Below the pieces are notes generated by a model. That model had not been told where the DNA came from. It was given only the letters and a program-made list of their open reading frames with translations, and made no database searches. Below, in pieces: positions 37,419 to 48,011 of a stretch of DNA of 64,000 bases (its first letter is position 1; every line of letters starts with the position of its first letter). Made by a program: the position numbers and the translations under genes. Where the stretch lies: positions 372,001 to 436,000 of the forward strand of contig NZ_VFMM01000003.1 of NCBI RefSeq assembly GCF_006715085.1, in the 5' to 3' direction. The stretch comes from Kribbella jejuensis. GTDB taxonomy: Bacteria; Actinomycetota; Actinomycetes; Propionibacteriales; Kribbellaceae.

Positions 37419-37874
37419 TCACCGCGTTTGCCTGGCTTCGTGGTTGGCGTACTTGCGGGCCGCAAAGCTGTACGCCTCGTCGATCAACGGCAGTAACCGG
37501 TCCGGTTCGGTCGGATTCACGATCGCGACCCAGTACTGCGAGGCGTAGAACGGGTGCGGCATCAGGACGTCCCGGGCCGCGTAGTCGTGGCCGGAGTCGA
37601 GCACCCAGTCGGCATCGCGTTCGGTCGGCACCGGGCCGAGGAGTTCGCCGTACGTCGCCTTGGTGAGGCCGAGGTTCAGCCGCCAGGCGCCGGGCTCGTC
37701 GAGGTTCGACACCTTCTCGTAGTGGTCGCCGGTGACAATGGTGGCGAAGGGTTGCTGCCGTTCCGGTGGCAGGTCGCCGGCCGGGTCGTACAGGTAGAAG
37801 AGGTCGTCCTGGGCCTCGAGCACCCGGACGCCGGCGTACGCACGGATCGTCCGATCACATTCCTGGTATCTCAT
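37419..37874 (-). CDS. DUF6194-like protein
   Basis: A 151-residue soluble protein with the pattern FYLYDPAGDLPPERQQPFAT, then VSNLDEPGAWRLNLGL and DVLMPHPFYASQYWVAIVNP, which I recall as typical of DUF6194, common in actinobacteria and often annotated as a luciferase-family or unknown protein. No catalytic residues can be named. It has no signal peptide and stands alone, divergent from uvrC. Confidence 0.65.
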   Translation of the reverse strand: MRYQECDRTIRAYAGVRVLEAQDDLFYLYDPAGDLPPERQQPFATIVTGDHYEKVSNLDEPGAWRLNLGLTKATYGELLGPVPTERDADWVLDSGHDYAARDVLMPHPFYASQYWVAIVNPTEPDRLLPLIDEAYSFAARKYANHEARQTR

Positions 37875-37956
37875 GCCTTCAAGTCTGTCATTGAAGCAGC
37901 GGTGGAGACTTTTCCCCGATTCCGGATTTGTCCGTGGGCCGAACTAGGGTGGTTGG

Positions 37957-39987
37957 GTGGCTGATCCGTCCTCCTACCGTCCCGCTCCGGGATCGATTCC
38001 CGACTCACCCGGCGTCTACCGCTTCAGCGACTCCGCCGGGCGGGTGATCTACGTCGGCAAGGCGAAGAACCTGCGCGCCCGGTTGTCGTCGTACTTCCAG
38101 GACCTGGTGAACCTGCACCCGCGGACGCAGGCGATGGTGACGACGGCCTCGAAGGTCGAGTGGACGGTGGTCGCCAGCGAGGTCGAGTCGCTGCAGCTGG
38201 AGTACTCCTGGATCAAGGAGTACGACCCGCGCTTCAACGTGAAGTACCGCGACGACAAGTCGTACCCGTGGCTCGCGATCACCCTCAACGAGGACTACCC
38301 GCGGGTGATGGTCGGCCGCGGCCAGAAGAAGAAGGGCGTGAAGTACTTCGGTCCGTACAGTCACGCCTGGGCGATCCGCGAGACCGTCGACCTGCTGCTC
38401 CGGGTGTTCCCGATGCGCTCGTGCAGCAAGGGCGTGTTCAACCGGCACCGCCAGATCGGCCGGCCCTGCCTGCTCGGGTACATCGGCAAGTGCGCCGCCC
38501 CGTGCACCGGTCAGGTGACGCAGGAGGAGCACCGCCAGATCGTCGACGACTTCGCCGCGTTCCTGTCCGGCCAGACCGCGACGTACGTGCGCCGCCTGCA
38601 GAAGGAGATGCAGGCCGCGGCCGCCGAGCTGGAGTACGAGCGGGCCGCCAAGATCCGCGACGACCTGGCCGCGCTGGAGAAGGCGCTGGCCAAGAACGCG
38701 GTGGTCCTCGGCGACGGCACGGACACCGACGTGATCGCGCTCAGCGAGGACCCGCTCGAGGTCGCGGTGCAGATCTTCTACGTCCGCGGCGGCCGGATCC
38801 GCGGTGAGCGCGGCTGGATCGCCGACAAGGCCGACGGTACGGCGACGACCGCCGACCTGGTCTCGCAGTTCATCCAGCAGACGTACGCCGGGGACTCCGG
38901 CGACACGATTCCGCGGGAGATCCTGGTCCCGACGATGCCTGAGGACGCCGCGGCGCTGACCGAATGGCTCGAGGGGATCCGCGGCGCGCGGGTGTCGATC
39001 CGGGTCCCTCAGCGCGGTGACAAGAAGGCGCTGATGGAGACCGTCGAGCGGAACGCGCTGCAGACGCTGACCATGCACAAGACCAAGCGGGCCAGCGATC
39101 TGACCACCCGCAACCAGGCGCTGGAGGAGATCCAGACCGCGCTCGACCTGCCCGAGGCGCCGCTGCGGCTGGAGTGCTACGACATCTCGAACCTGCAGGG
39201 CACCGAGGTGGTCGCGTCGATGGTCGTCTTCGAGGACGGCCTGCCGCGCAAGAGCGAGTACCGGCGGTTCGTGATCAAGGGCGTCGACGGCCAGAACGAC
39301 GTCGCCTCGATCGCCGAGGTCCTCACCCGCCGCTTCAAACGCCTCCTCGACGAACGCGCCACGATCGCCGCCGAGGAAGATCCGAACGCCGCCCTGATCG
39401 ACCCCGAGACCGGTCGCGCGAAGAAGTTCGCGTATGCGCCAGGACTCGTGGTCGTCGATGGTGGTCCACCCCAGGTAGCGGCAGCCCGCCAGGCGATGGA
39501 CGAGCTGGGCGTCGGCGACATCCCCGTGGTCGGCCTCGCGAAGCGGCTGGAAGAGGTGTGGGTCCCGGACGAGGAAGACCCCGTCATCTTCTCCCGCACC
39601 AGCGAAGGTCTGTATCTGCTGCAGCGCCTGCGCGACGAGGCGCACCGCTTCGCCATCACCCACCACCGCAACAGGCGATCGAAGTCGATGGTCGAGAGCA
39701 CCCTCGACGACGTCGCGGGCCTGGGCGACGTCCGGCGGAAGACCTTGCTGCGGCACTTCGGGTCGCTGAAGAAGTTGCGCGGCGCGACGGTCGACGAGGT
39801 GGCCGCGCTGCCCGGTTTCGGGCCGCGGCTGGCGGAGTCCGTCGTACTCGCGGTTAACGCTGCTGCAACGAAGGCGGAAACCGGCCGGGCTCCGTCGGTC
39901 AACACCGCGACAGGCGAGATACTGGGCGACGACGTTCCGGCGCCGGCCGGGACGCCTGACGGGGACCCAGGGAGAACTGAGAACTGA
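37957..39987 (+). CDS. uvrC: Excinuclease ABC subunit C (UvrC)
   Basis: This 676-residue dual-incision nuclease of nucleotide excision repair has an N-terminal GIY-YIG domain (about 15-95: [22 protein letters not shown]) for the 3' cut, a UVR motif (about 205-240) that contacts UvrB, an RNase H-like domain (about 395-540: [21 protein letters not shown], then VVDGGPPQV) for the 5' cut, and a double HhH at the C-terminus ([15 protein letters not shown]). TAGGGT (37945-37950) ends 6 nt before the GTG, indicating a leaderless mRNA. It heads the conserved uvrC-rapZ-yvcK-whiA order; its TGA overlaps the rapZ ATG. Confidence 0.97.
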   Translation: MADPSSYRPAPGSIPDSPGVYRFSDSAGRVIYVGKAKNLRARLSSYFQDLVNLHPRTQAMVTTASKVEWTVVASEVESLQLEYSWIKEYDPRFNVKYRDDKSYPWLAITLNEDYPRVMVGRGQKKKGVKYFGPYSHAWAIRETVDLLLRVFPMRSCSKGVFNRHRQIGRPCLLGYIGKCAAPCTGQVTQEEHRQIVDDFAAFLSGQTATYVRRLQKEMQAAAAELEYERAAKIRDDLAALEKALAKNAVVLGDGTDTDVIALSEDPLEVAVQIFYVRGGRIRGERGWIADKADGTATTADLVSQFIQQTYAGDSGDTIPREILVPTMPEDAAALTEWLEGIRGARVSIRVPQRGDKKALMETVERNALQTLTMHKTKRASDLTTRNQALEEIQTALDLPEAPLRLECYDISNLQGTEVVASMVVFEDGLPRKSEYRRFVIKGVDGQNDVASIAEVLTRRFKRLLDERATIAAEEDPNAALIDPETGRAKKFAYAPGLVVVDGGPPQVAAARQAMDELGVGDIPVVGLAKRLEEVWVPDEEDPVIFSRTSEGLYLLQRLRDEAHRFAITHHRNRRSKSMVESTLDDVAGLGDVRRKTLLRHFGSLKKLRGATVDEVAALPGFGPRLAESVVLAVNAAATKAETGRAPSVNTATGEILGDDVPAPAGTPDGDPGRTEN

Positions 39988-40853
39988 TGGACGACACGGG
40001 CGGCAACCTGATCATCGTGTCCGGGATGTCCGGCGCGGGCCGCAGCTCGGTCGCGGACGTGCTGGAGGACCTCGGCTGGTTCGTGGTGGACAACCTGCCG
40101 CCGATGTTCCTGACCACGATCGTCGAGCAGGTGGTCGGTACCGGCGCGGCGCCGCGGCTCGCGGTCGTCGTCGACGTCCGGACCGGGTTGTTCTTCGACG
40201 AGCTGAGCTCGGCGATCCACGACCTGCGGCTGAAGGGGTACCGGCCGCTGACGCTGTTCCTTGAGGCGTCGGACGACGTGATCGTGCGCCGGCAGGAGAG
40301 CGTCCGCCGGCCGCACCCGCTGCAGGGCGAGGGCCGGCTGCTCGACGGCATCCAGCGCGAACGCGAGCTGCTCGGCGACATCCGGGCCGGCGCCGACCTG
40401 GTGATCGACACCTCCAGCCTCAACATCCACCAGCTGGCCGCGAAGATCGTGAACGCGTTCGGCGACGAGGAGAACGCCGAGCTGCGCGCGACCGTGGTGT
40501 CGTTCGGCTTCAAGTACGGCATCCCGGTGGACGCCGACGTGGTCGCCGACATGCGCTTCATCCCCAACCCGTACTGGCAGCCCGATCTGCGGCCGATGAC
40601 CGGGCAGGACAAGCCTGTGTCAGACTTCGTGCTCGGCCATCCGCTGGCCCAGCAGTTCCTCGAGAACTACGTGGACGTGCTGGACACCCTGCGGACCGGC
40701 TACCTGAACGAGGGCAAGCGCTTCGTCACCGTCGCGATCGGCTGCACCGGGGGTAAGCACCGCAGCGTCGCGATGGCCGAGGAGATCGCCCGCCGGCTGC
40801 GCGAGAAGGGCTCACCGACGTTGGTAGTGCACCGGGACCTGGGCCGCGAGTGA
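39987..40853 (+). CDS. rapZ: RNase adapter protein RapZ
   Basis: This 288-residue P-loop protein (YvcJ/RapZ family) binds nucleotides and, in enterobacteria, directs RNase E to small RNAs controlling glucosamine-6-phosphate synthase. The actinobacterial role is less defined. The Walker A variant is GMSGAGRSS (13-21), with VVDNLPP and FGFKYGIP, and the C-terminal IGCTGGKHRSV metabolite-binding segment. It overlaps uvrC by one base and yvcK by four. Confidence 0.95.
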   Translation: MDDTGGNLIIVSGMSGAGRSSVADVLEDLGWFVVDNLPPMFLTTIVEQVVGTGAAPRLAVVVDVRTGLFFDELSSAIHDLRLKGYRPLTLFLEASDDVIVRRQESVRRPHPLQGEGRLLDGIQRERELLGDIRAGADLVIDTSSLNIHQLAAKIVNAFGDEENAELRATVVSFGFKYGIPVDADVVADMRFIPNPYWQPDLRPMTGQDKPVSDFVLGHPLAQQFLENYVDVLDTLRTGYLNEGKRFVTVAIGCTGGKHRSVAMAEEIARRLREKGSPTLVVHRDLGRE

Positions 40854-41878
40854 GCCAGAGCGACTGGGACAGGCCTGCCCGCGGACAGCGCGGGCAGGGG
40901 CACTCTGGTGCGTTGTCAGGGGGGCGACCCCCGGGCCCCCGGGTGGCTCCACGCGTCGTCGCGTTGGGTGGGGGACACGGTCTGGCCGCGTCCCTGTCCG
41001 CGTTGCGGCATGTCACCGACCAGCTGACCGCGGTCGTCACGGTCGCCGACAACGGCGGCTCGTCCGGGCGGCTGCGCAAGGAGCTCGGCGTACTGCCTCC
41101 GGGGGACCTGCGGATGGCGCTGGCGGCGTTGTGCCGCGACGACGAGTGGGGCCGGACGTGGGCCGACGTACTGCAGCATCGGTTCCGCAGCAACGGTGAA
41201 CTGCACGACCACGCGGTCGGCAACCTGTTGATCGTGGCGCTGTGGGAGCTGCTCGGCGAAGCGGTCGACGGGCTCGACTGGGTCGCCCGGCTGCTCGGTG
41301 CGCAGGGCCGGGTGCTGCCGATGTCCGCCGTACCGCTGGACATCACCGCGCGGGTCCTCGGGCTGGATCCGGCGCGTCCGGACGCGATCACCGAGATCCG
41401 CGGTCAGGCCGAGGTCGCGTCGACGGAGGGCCATGTGGTCGACGTCGCGCTCGATCCCGCCGACCCGCCGGCTTGTCCCGAGGCCCTCGTCGCGATCGCG
41501 GAAGCGGACTGGGTCGTGGTCGGACCGGGGTCGTGGTTCACGTCCGTGATCCCCAACCTGCTGGTGCCGGAGCTGTGCCGCGGCCTGGAGCAGACCAGCG
41601 CCCGCCGGCTCCTGACGCTGAACCTGGGGGAGCAGAAGGGGGAGACCGACGGGTTCTCACCCGAGACGCACCTGGAGGTGCTGGCCGGCCACGCCCCGGA
41701 TCTGCGCATCGACGTCGTGCTCGCCGACGTCGGTCACGTGCCCGACCCCGAGTCCCTCCGCCGCACCGCGGAGTCCCTCGGAGCCGAGCTCGTGATCGCC
41801 GACATCGCCGACGACGACCGCGACCTGCACCACGCCCCCGACAAACTCGCCAAGATCTACCGCGAGATCTTCAGCTAG
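40850..41878 (+). CDS. yvcK: YvcK/CuvA-family protein (gluconeogenesis factor, UDP-GlcNAc-binding)
   Basis: This 342-residue cytosolic protein has the CofD-like fold, with ALGGGHGLAASLSALR (about 38-53), VTVADNGGSSGRLR, PPGDLRMAL and NLLIVALWELLGEAV. Family members bind UDP-sugars and are needed for normal cell-wall growth on gluconeogenic carbon. The N-terminal 34 residues are a disordered Gly/Arg/Pro extension. It starts at a GTG in the rapZ stop (GTGA). whiA normally follows at once, but here a reversed sigma-factor pair lies between, and the stop codon of yvcK touches the end of that pair. Confidence 0.94.
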   Translation: MSQSDWDRPARGQRGQGHSGALSGGRPPGPRVAPRVVALGGGHGLAASLSALRHVTDQLTAVVTVADNGGSSGRLRKELGVLPPGDLRMALAALCRDDEWGRTWADVLQHRFRSNGELHDHAVGNLLIVALWELLGEAVDGLDWVARLLGAQGRVLPMSAVPLDITARVLGLDPARPDAITEIRGQAEVASTEGHVVDVALDPADPPACPEALVAIAEADWVVVGPGSWFTSVIPNLLVPELCRGLEQTSARRLLTLNLGEQKGETDGFSPETHLEVLAGHAPDLRIDVVLADVGHVPDPESLRRTAESLGAELVIADIADDDRDLHHAPDKLAKIYREIFS

Positions 41879-43282
41879 TCAGTCGAAGTCGGCGTCGACG
41901 TCCTTCCTGATGTCGTAGATCTGCTTGCCGTGTGCGTCGTACCCGCGCACCCGGACCTTCTGGATGTCCGAGTTCCCACCGGTCAGCCCCCAGATGTAGA
42001 AGCCGTTGGAGATCAGCGCTCGGGTCGGGCCTTGCTTCGGCAGATCGACGACGAGCTGCGCGACGCCGTCCGGCACCATGCCGAAGTCGAACGTCTCCGC
42101 GAACTTCCCGTCCGCCTGGACGGCGCCACGCGTGTAGTCGTAGGCGCCCTTCGCGGTGACGCCGAGCATGTGGCACCACGCGTAGACCCTGCGATCCGGC
42201 GAGATCAGTACCGCGGTCAGCTTGTTGCCGGTGCCGGTCTTGAGTGCGACCGCCCAGTTCTTGTCGACCGGCCCGGCGGCATCGATGACCGGATCGGGCT
42301 GATGGCCCTTGCCGAAGTAGATCGCGTCCACCTCGGCGCATCGGGTACGGACCTGGTCGTCGGTCAACGGGCTGACCGGCGGCGCCGGCACCAGTGCCTT
42401 CCCGGTGAGCGGATCCTTTGTCATCACAGCGTCCGGCGTGATCGGCTCGGCCGTCTTGACCGTGACGTTCGACGGCAGGGACGGCCTTGCGGTCGCCGCA
42501 GTCGGGAGTGTCGGCTGCGTGTACTCGTAGACCTTGCGGCCGTCCGCGTCGTACCCGCGAACCCGACGGACGTTCTTATTCTGCGCGTCCAAGCCGAGCG
42601 TGTAGAACCCGTCCGCTCCGAGGAGCGCTTGCCGCGGCTGCGTTTCGCCGTCGAGGTCGACGAGCACTTCGCGGACACGTGGCGGGACCCGGGTGCCAAC
42701 GATCGAGCCTTCCGAGTTCTTCATGCCTTCGGTGCTGATCCGGCCGTACGACTGCGCCTGGCCGACACCTGTCAGCGTGCAGGTGCTGACGATGGACCGG
42801 TCGGGCGACAGGAACAGCGCCTGCACACGGGTACCTGTGCCGGCCTTGACCTCGAGTTTCCAGGCCGGTCCGAGCGGCACGCCCTTGTCGTCGGAGTTCG
42901 CGACGCGCTCGCGGAGGAAGTCGAGGTACTCCTGGTCGGCCGGCTTGCACTGGTCGCGCAGGTTCGCGTCGCTGAGTTGGCTGACCGGTGGTGGCGGCAG
43001 GACCGCCCGGCCGGTTTCGTCGCCGGTGATGGTGCCGGTCTTCGGGTCGATCGTCACCGTCGGGCCGTTCGCCGGACCGGTGCTCTCGTGGCGGGCCGCG
43101 GACCAGGTGGCGGCGCCGGCGATGATGACGGCGGTGGTGAGCACAGCGGTCGAGACCGTCGCGATGCGCGTCTTCCGAACCGAGCGCCGGGCGCGGATCA
43201 GCAGTTCGTCGACGTCCGTACTCAACGGATGGTCGGTGTCGTCGGCGGCCGCGGCCAACAGGCGTTCGATGTCGCTGTTCAT
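41879..43282 (-). CDS. Membrane-anchored partner of the adjacent sigma factor, with duplicated extracytoplasmic domain
   Basis: This 467-residue protein has a cytoplasmic N-terminus (1-40), one transmembrane helix (about 41-60) and two homologous extracytoplasmic repeats (about 76-254 and 286-460). Matching blocks are DPKTGTITG/DPLTGKAL, PPVSQLSD/PPVSPLTD plus one Cys, LFLSPDRSIVSTC/VLISPDRRVYAWC, GFYTLGL/GFYIWGL and VRGYDADGRKVY/VRGYDAHGKQIY. The paired cysteines may form a disulfide in each repeat. Its ATG overlaps the sigma gene stop (ATGA), so it is likely a sensor or anti-sigma, although no known anti-sigma motif is visible. The domain family is not one I recognise. Confidence 0.7.
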   Translation of the reverse strand: MNSDIERLLAAAADDTDHPLSTDVDELLIRARRSVRKTRIATVSTAVLTTAVIIAGAATWSAARHESTGPANGPTVTIDPKTGTITGDETGRAVLPPPPVSQLSDANLRDQCKPADQEYLDFLRERVANSDDKGVPLGPAWKLEVKAGTGTRVQALFLSPDRSIVSTCTLTGVGQAQSYGRISTEGMKNSEGSIVGTRVPPRVREVLVDLDGETQPRQALLGADGFYTLGLDAQNKNVRRVRGYDADGRKVYEYTQPTLPTAATARPSLPSNVTVKTAEPITPDAVMTKDPLTGKALVPAPPVSPLTDDQVRTRCAEVDAIYFGKGHQPDPVIDAAGPVDKNWAVALKTGTGNKLTAVLISPDRRVYAWCHMLGVTAKGAYDYTRGAVQADGKFAETFDFGMVPDGVAQLVVDLPKQGPTRALISNGFYIWGLTGGNSDIQKVRVRGYDAHGKQIYDIRKDVDADFD

Positions 43283-43785
43283 GAGGCGCTCCTTTCGGTC
43301 TGGTCGAGAAGTTCGCGCAGCCGGGTCAGACCGCGCGACGTCTGGCTCTTCACGCCGCCGGTCCCGATGCCGAGGATGTCCGCGGTCTGTTCGAGGCTGA
43401 GGTCGGCGTAATGACGGAGCACGACGCACGCGCGTTGGCTCGGCGGGAGCGCAGCCAGCGCCTGTACGACGAGCAGGCGGTCGTCGACCGCGCCGCCGGG
43501 ATCGGGGAGTGCTGCGACCGGGTCCTCGGCATCCACGAGGCGTTCGCGGCGCCACGGGCGGCGGGACTGTTCGAGGACGGAAGTGACGAGGCACTTGTGC
43601 GCGTAGGAGTTCAGACCTTGGGTGCGGTCGATCCGGTGCCAGCGCCGGTACACCTTCACCAGCGCGTCCTGGGCAGCGTCCTCGGCCCGGTGCCAGTCGC
43701 CGCACATCAGGTACGCCGTACGCCGCAGCCGGCGGATCGCCGACGCGGCGAACTCGGTGAACTCGGATTCGTCCGGTGCCTTCAT
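43279..43785 (-). CDS. SigE-family ECF RNA polymerase sigma factor
   Basis: This 168-residue sigma-70 factor belongs to the compact SigE group of actinobacteria: region 2 (about 8-70: FAASAIRRLRRTAYLMCGDWHRAEDAAQDALVKVY) and region 4 (about 105-158: ALPPSQRACVVLRHYADLSL, then ILGIGTGGVKSQTSRGLTRLR). The ATG at 43785 has GAGGAGGGG just upstream. The adjoining membrane protein probably controls it. The pair faces against the yvcK-whiA direction, so it must be transcribed separately from the region before whiA. Confidence 0.9.
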   Translation of the reverse strand: MKAPDESEFTEFAASAIRRLRRTAYLMCGDWHRAEDAAQDALVKVYRRWHRIDRTQGLNSYAHKCLVTSVLEQSRRPWRRERLVDAEDPVAALPDPGGAVDDRLLVVQALAALPPSQRACVVLRHYADLSLEQTADILGIGTGGVKSQTSRGLTRLRELLDQTERSAS

Positions 43786-43972
43786 GCCCCTCCTCTCAGG
43801 CCCTCTCACGATGTCGGGGAGGTAATGCGGCCACCCACACGAAAGGTTGCAACGTAACCGCGGCGATCACAGTCCGTTGGTCTGATGACACTCCATCCGG
43901 CCCCTGGCGGAGGGGAGCGCAGAGCCGAAGGCCGGCCCGAGGGTCTTTGACATGGGTGGGAGGATGCTTTCT

Positions 43973-44956
43973 ATGGCGATGACAGCACAGGTGAAGTCCG
44001 AGCTGACCAGTATTCAGGTGACGAAACCGTGTTGCCGCAAGGCCGAGGTCTCGTCGATCCTGCGGTTCGCCGGCGGGCTGCACCTGGTGTCGGGGCGGAT
44101 CGTCGTGGAGGCCGAGCTGGACAGTGGTGCCGCGGCGCGGCGGCTGCGCAAGGACATCGCCGAGATCTTCGGTCACCCGTCGGACGTCGTGGTGATCTCC
44201 CCGTCGGGCATTCGCAAGCAGACGAAGTACGTCGTCCGCGTGGTCCGCGACGGTGACGCGCTCGCGCGCCAGACCGGTCTCGTGGACAACCGTGGTCGTC
44301 CGGTGCGCGGCCTGCCGCCGGCGGTCGTGTCGGGTGCGTCCTGTGACGCGGTGGCGGCCTGGCGAGGTGCGTTCCTCGCGCACGGTTCGCTGACCGAACC
44401 GGGGCGGTCCTCGTCGCTCGAGGTGACGTGCCCCGGTCCGGAGGCGGCGCTGGCGCTGGTCGGTGCGGCCCGGCGGCTCGGGATCGGTTCGAAGGCGCGC
44501 GAGGTACGCAACGTCGACCGCGTGGTGATCCGCGACGGTGACGCGATCGGCGCGCTGCTGACCCGGCTCGGTGCGCACGAGTCGGTGCTCGCGTGGGAGG
44601 AGCGCCGGATGCGCCGCGAGGTCCGCGCCACCGCGAACCGGCTCGCGAACTTCGACGACGCCAACCTGCGCCGCTCCGCCCGCGCCGCGGTCGCCGCCGG
44701 CGCCCGGGTCGAACGCGCCCTCGAGATCCTCGGCGACGATGTACCCGACCACCTGCAGGTGGCGGGCAAACTCCGCCTCGAACACAAGCAGGCCAGCCTC
44801 GAAGAGCTCGGCCAGCTGCACGAACCGGCCCTCACCAAGGACGCCGTCGCCGGCCGCATCCGCCGCCTGCTCGCGATGGCCGACAAACGAGCCTCCGACC
44901 TCGGCATCCCCAACACCGAAGCCAACCTCACCCCCGAAATGCTCGACCCAGCCTGA
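43973..44956 (+). CDS. whiA: DNA-binding protein WhiA
   Basis: This 327-residue regulator has an N-terminal LAGLIDADG-like homing-endonuclease fold without catalytic activity (about 10-215) and a C-terminal HTH (about 250-320: [21 protein letters not shown]-type segment). In Streptomyces it acts with WhiB at sporulation and cell-division genes; in other actinobacteria it affects chromosome segregation. The start [12 protein letters not shown] at 43973 matches the family, with GGGAGG 9 nt upstream. It is separated from yvcK by the inserted sigma pair. Confidence 0.95.
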   Translation: MAMTAQVKSELTSIQVTKPCCRKAEVSSILRFAGGLHLVSGRIVVEAELDSGAAARRLRKDIAEIFGHPSDVVVISPSGIRKQTKYVVRVVRDGDALARQTGLVDNRGRPVRGLPPAVVSGASCDAVAAWRGAFLAHGSLTEPGRSSSLEVTCPGPEAALALVGAARRLGIGSKAREVRNVDRVVIRDGDAIGALLTRLGAHESVLAWEERRMRREVRATANRLANFDDANLRRSARAAVAAGARVERALEILGDDVPDHLQVAGKLRLEHKQASLEELGQLHEPALTKDAVAGRIRRLLAMADKRASDLGIPNTEANLTPEMLDPA

Positions 44957-45051
44957 CCGAATCGTTACCTTCTCCGGCCCACAGCGCGCTTGCCCCGTTG
45001 GTTGGATTCCCTCACGGGGGTTGCCATTCGACGAACATGTGAGGACAAGCG

Positions 45052-45444
45052 ATGGGTGACGCAGCGGACGAAGCACGGGCTCTTCAAGAGCTGGAGCAGC
45101 GCAGGACCGCAGAGCTGCTGAGGATCGAGGCGGAGAAGGAAGCTGCTCGTCAGCGAGCGGCCGAGGAGGCCGCGAAGAAGAGTAGTATGGTCGCGGATCC
45201 GGAGCAGGCAGCGCCCAACTGGCCGGACGACGGGTTTCAGGCCGAGGCGCCCGGACGGCTGCAGGCCGTGCAGGGCGCCCTGGGTGTCGGGCATGCGGGC
45301 GACGTGGCCTTCGCGCAGAAGCTGTTGAACAGCGGGCAGGCGCCGCTGGGAAGTGTCAGCGCACCGGAGCAGTCGGCTGCCGGCTCGAAAGAGGGTTCGG
45401 CCGGAGCACGGACCGGGGCGAAGCCTGCTCTCGGTCTCGGCTGA
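45052..45444 (+). CDS. Small protein of unknown function with a coiled-coil head
   Basis: The product has 130 residues. Residues 5-45 are strongly helical and charged (EARALQELEQRRTAELLRIE, then KEAARQRAAEEAAKK), as in a coiled coil; the rest is Gly/Ala/Ser/Pro-rich and probably disordered. GAGGACAAG lies before the ATG. I do not recognise the family. Its place between whiA and gap suggests only local co-transcription. Confidence 0.6.
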   Translation: MGDAADEARALQELEQRRTAELLRIEAEKEAARQRAAEEAAKKSSMVADPEQAAPNWPDDGFQAEAPGRLQAVQGALGVGHAGDVAFAQKLLNSGQAPLGSVSAPEQSAAGSKEGSAGARTGAKPALGLG

Positions 45445-45629
45445 GGCACCAGCCTGCGGGCGTCGGCCTGAGACGAACCTGGTGCGCCCGGTCGGTGAAC
45501 GGCGCGTGGCCGGCAGTGCGAGCGGCGGTTTCCGGAGGGACGTTCTGGAAATCGCCGCTTGGCGTACCAGTCAGTGGTCTGGTCTGAAGCCGTCGGAAAG
45601 TGGCGGTGGTCTTATCTGGACGCTACCAG

Positions 45630-45657
45630 TTGATCGAGTGGGCTGTTGGGCTAGTGT
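45630..45657 (+). promoter_or_regulatory. Probable gap promoter
   Basis: TTGATC (45630-45635) and TAGTGT (45652-45657) with a 16-nt spacer, giving a leader of about 45 nt before the gap GTG. The 263-nt gap between 45444 and 45708 holds no other gene that I can see. Confidence 0.45.
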
Positions 45658-45668
45658 TCGGGCTGTAG

Positions 45669-46712
<1,044 letters not shown>

Positions 46713-46770
46713 CGCATTCCCTGCTTGCGTCCGGAGAGCTGGTGTCGTCTCCGGGCGCAAGCTCGTTCAC

Positions 46771-46809
46771 CCGAGGAAGCTGACCGAGGAAACTGACCGA
46801 GGAAACTGA
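46771..46809 (+). repeat. Three 13-bp direct repeats, each with an SD-like GAGGAA, in the gap-pgk gap
   Basis: CCGAGGAARCTGA occurs at 46771, 46784 and 46797 with a single G/A difference. The last GAGGAA (46799-46804) lies 8 nt before the pgk GTG and is the working Shine-Dalgarno; the other two are spare copies. Confidence 0.85.
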
Positions 46810-46812
46810 ACT

Positions 46813-48006
46813 GTGAAGACCATCGAAGATCTCGGCGACCTGGCCGGCCAGCGGGTGCTGGTCCGGTCCGACCTGAACGTGCCGATCAAGAACGAGGTGA
46901 TCGGCGACGACGGCCGGATCCGCGCCTCGCTGCCCACGCTGGTGAAGCTGGCCAAGGCCGGCGCGAAGGTGATCGTCACCGCGCACCTCGGCCGGCCGAA
47001 GGGCACGCCGAACCCGCAGTTCACCCTGGCGCCGGTGGCCAAGCGGCTCGGCGAGCTGCTGCAGCCCGAGGGCATCACGGTGCACTTCGCCACCGACGTC
47101 ACCGGTGACGCGGCGCAGTCCGCCGTCCAGGACCTGGATGAGGGCGAGGTTCTGCTGCTGGAGAACGTGCGCTACGACCCGCGCGAGGAGAGCAAGGACG
47201 AGGACGAGCGGGCCGCTCTGGCCGACGAGCTCGCCGCGCTCGCGGACGTTTTCGTCAGCGACGGCTTCGGTGTCGTGCACCGCAAGCAGGCCAGCGTGTA
47301 CGACGTGGCGCGCAAGCTCCCGCACGCCGCCGGCGGCCTGGTGCTCGCCGAGGTCGACGTACTGAAGAAGCTCACCGAGGACCCGGCCCGGCCGTACGTC
47401 GTCGTCCTCGGCGGCGCGAAGGTGTCGGACAAGCTCGCGGTGATCGACAACCTGCTCGCCAAGGCCGACAAGCTGCTGATCGGCGGCGGCATGGTCTTCA
47501 CGTTCCTGAAGGCGCAGGGCCACGAGGTCGGCAAGAGCCTGCTCGAGGAAGACCAGCTGGACGTCGTCCGCGGCTACCTGAAGGAGGCCGGCGACAAGAT
47601 CGTGCTGCCGACCGACATCGTGGTCGCTCCCGAGTTCAAGGCCGACTCCCCGGCGACCGTGGTCGCGGCCGACGCGATCCCGGCCGACCAGCTCGGCCTG
47701 GACATCGGCCCGGAGTCGGGCAAGGCTTTCGCGGCCGAGGTCGCGCAGGCGAAGACCGTGTTCTGGAACGGTCCGATGGGCGTCTTCGAGATGGCGGCGT
47801 TCGCCGGCGGAACCAAGGCCGTCGCGCAGGCGTTGACCGAGGTGGACGGCCTGAGTGTCGTCGGTGGCGGTGACTCCGCGGCCGCCGTCCGGCAGCTAGG
47901 CTTCGCCGACGACGCGTTCGGCCACATCTCCACCGGTGGTGGCGCGTCGCTCGAATACCTGGAGGGCAAGGAGCTCCCGGGTCTCGCCGTACTGGAAGAG
48001 GACTGA
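46813..48006 (+). CDS. pgk: Phosphoglycerate kinase
   Basis: This 397-residue two-domain enzyme transfers phosphate from 1,3-bisphosphoglycerate to ADP. Conserved segments are VRSDLNVPI (21-30 region), [44 protein letters not shown] and the GGGDSAAAV nucleotide loop. It starts at GTG 46813 after a triplicated Shine-Dalgarno unit. It is followed 5 nt later by tpiA. Confidence 0.98.
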   Translation: MKTIEDLGDLAGQRVLVRSDLNVPIKNEVIGDDGRIRASLPTLVKLAKAGAKVIVTAHLGRPKGTPNPQFTLAPVAKRLGELLQPEGITVHFATDVTGDAAQSAVQDLDEGEVLLLENVRYDPREESKDEDERAALADELAALADVFVSDGFGVVHRKQASVYDVARKLPHAAGGLVLAEVDVLKKLTEDPARPYVVVLGGAKVSDKLAVIDNLLAKADKLLIGGGMVFTFLKAQGHEVGKSLLEEDQLDVVRGYLKEAGDKIVLPTDIVVAPEFKADSPATVVAADAIPADQLGLDIGPESGKAFAAEVAQAKTVFWNGPMGVFEMAAFAGGTKAVAQALTEVDGLSVVGGGDSAAAVRQLGFADDAFGHISTGGGASLEYLEGKELPGLAVLEED

Positions 48007-48011
48007 CACCG

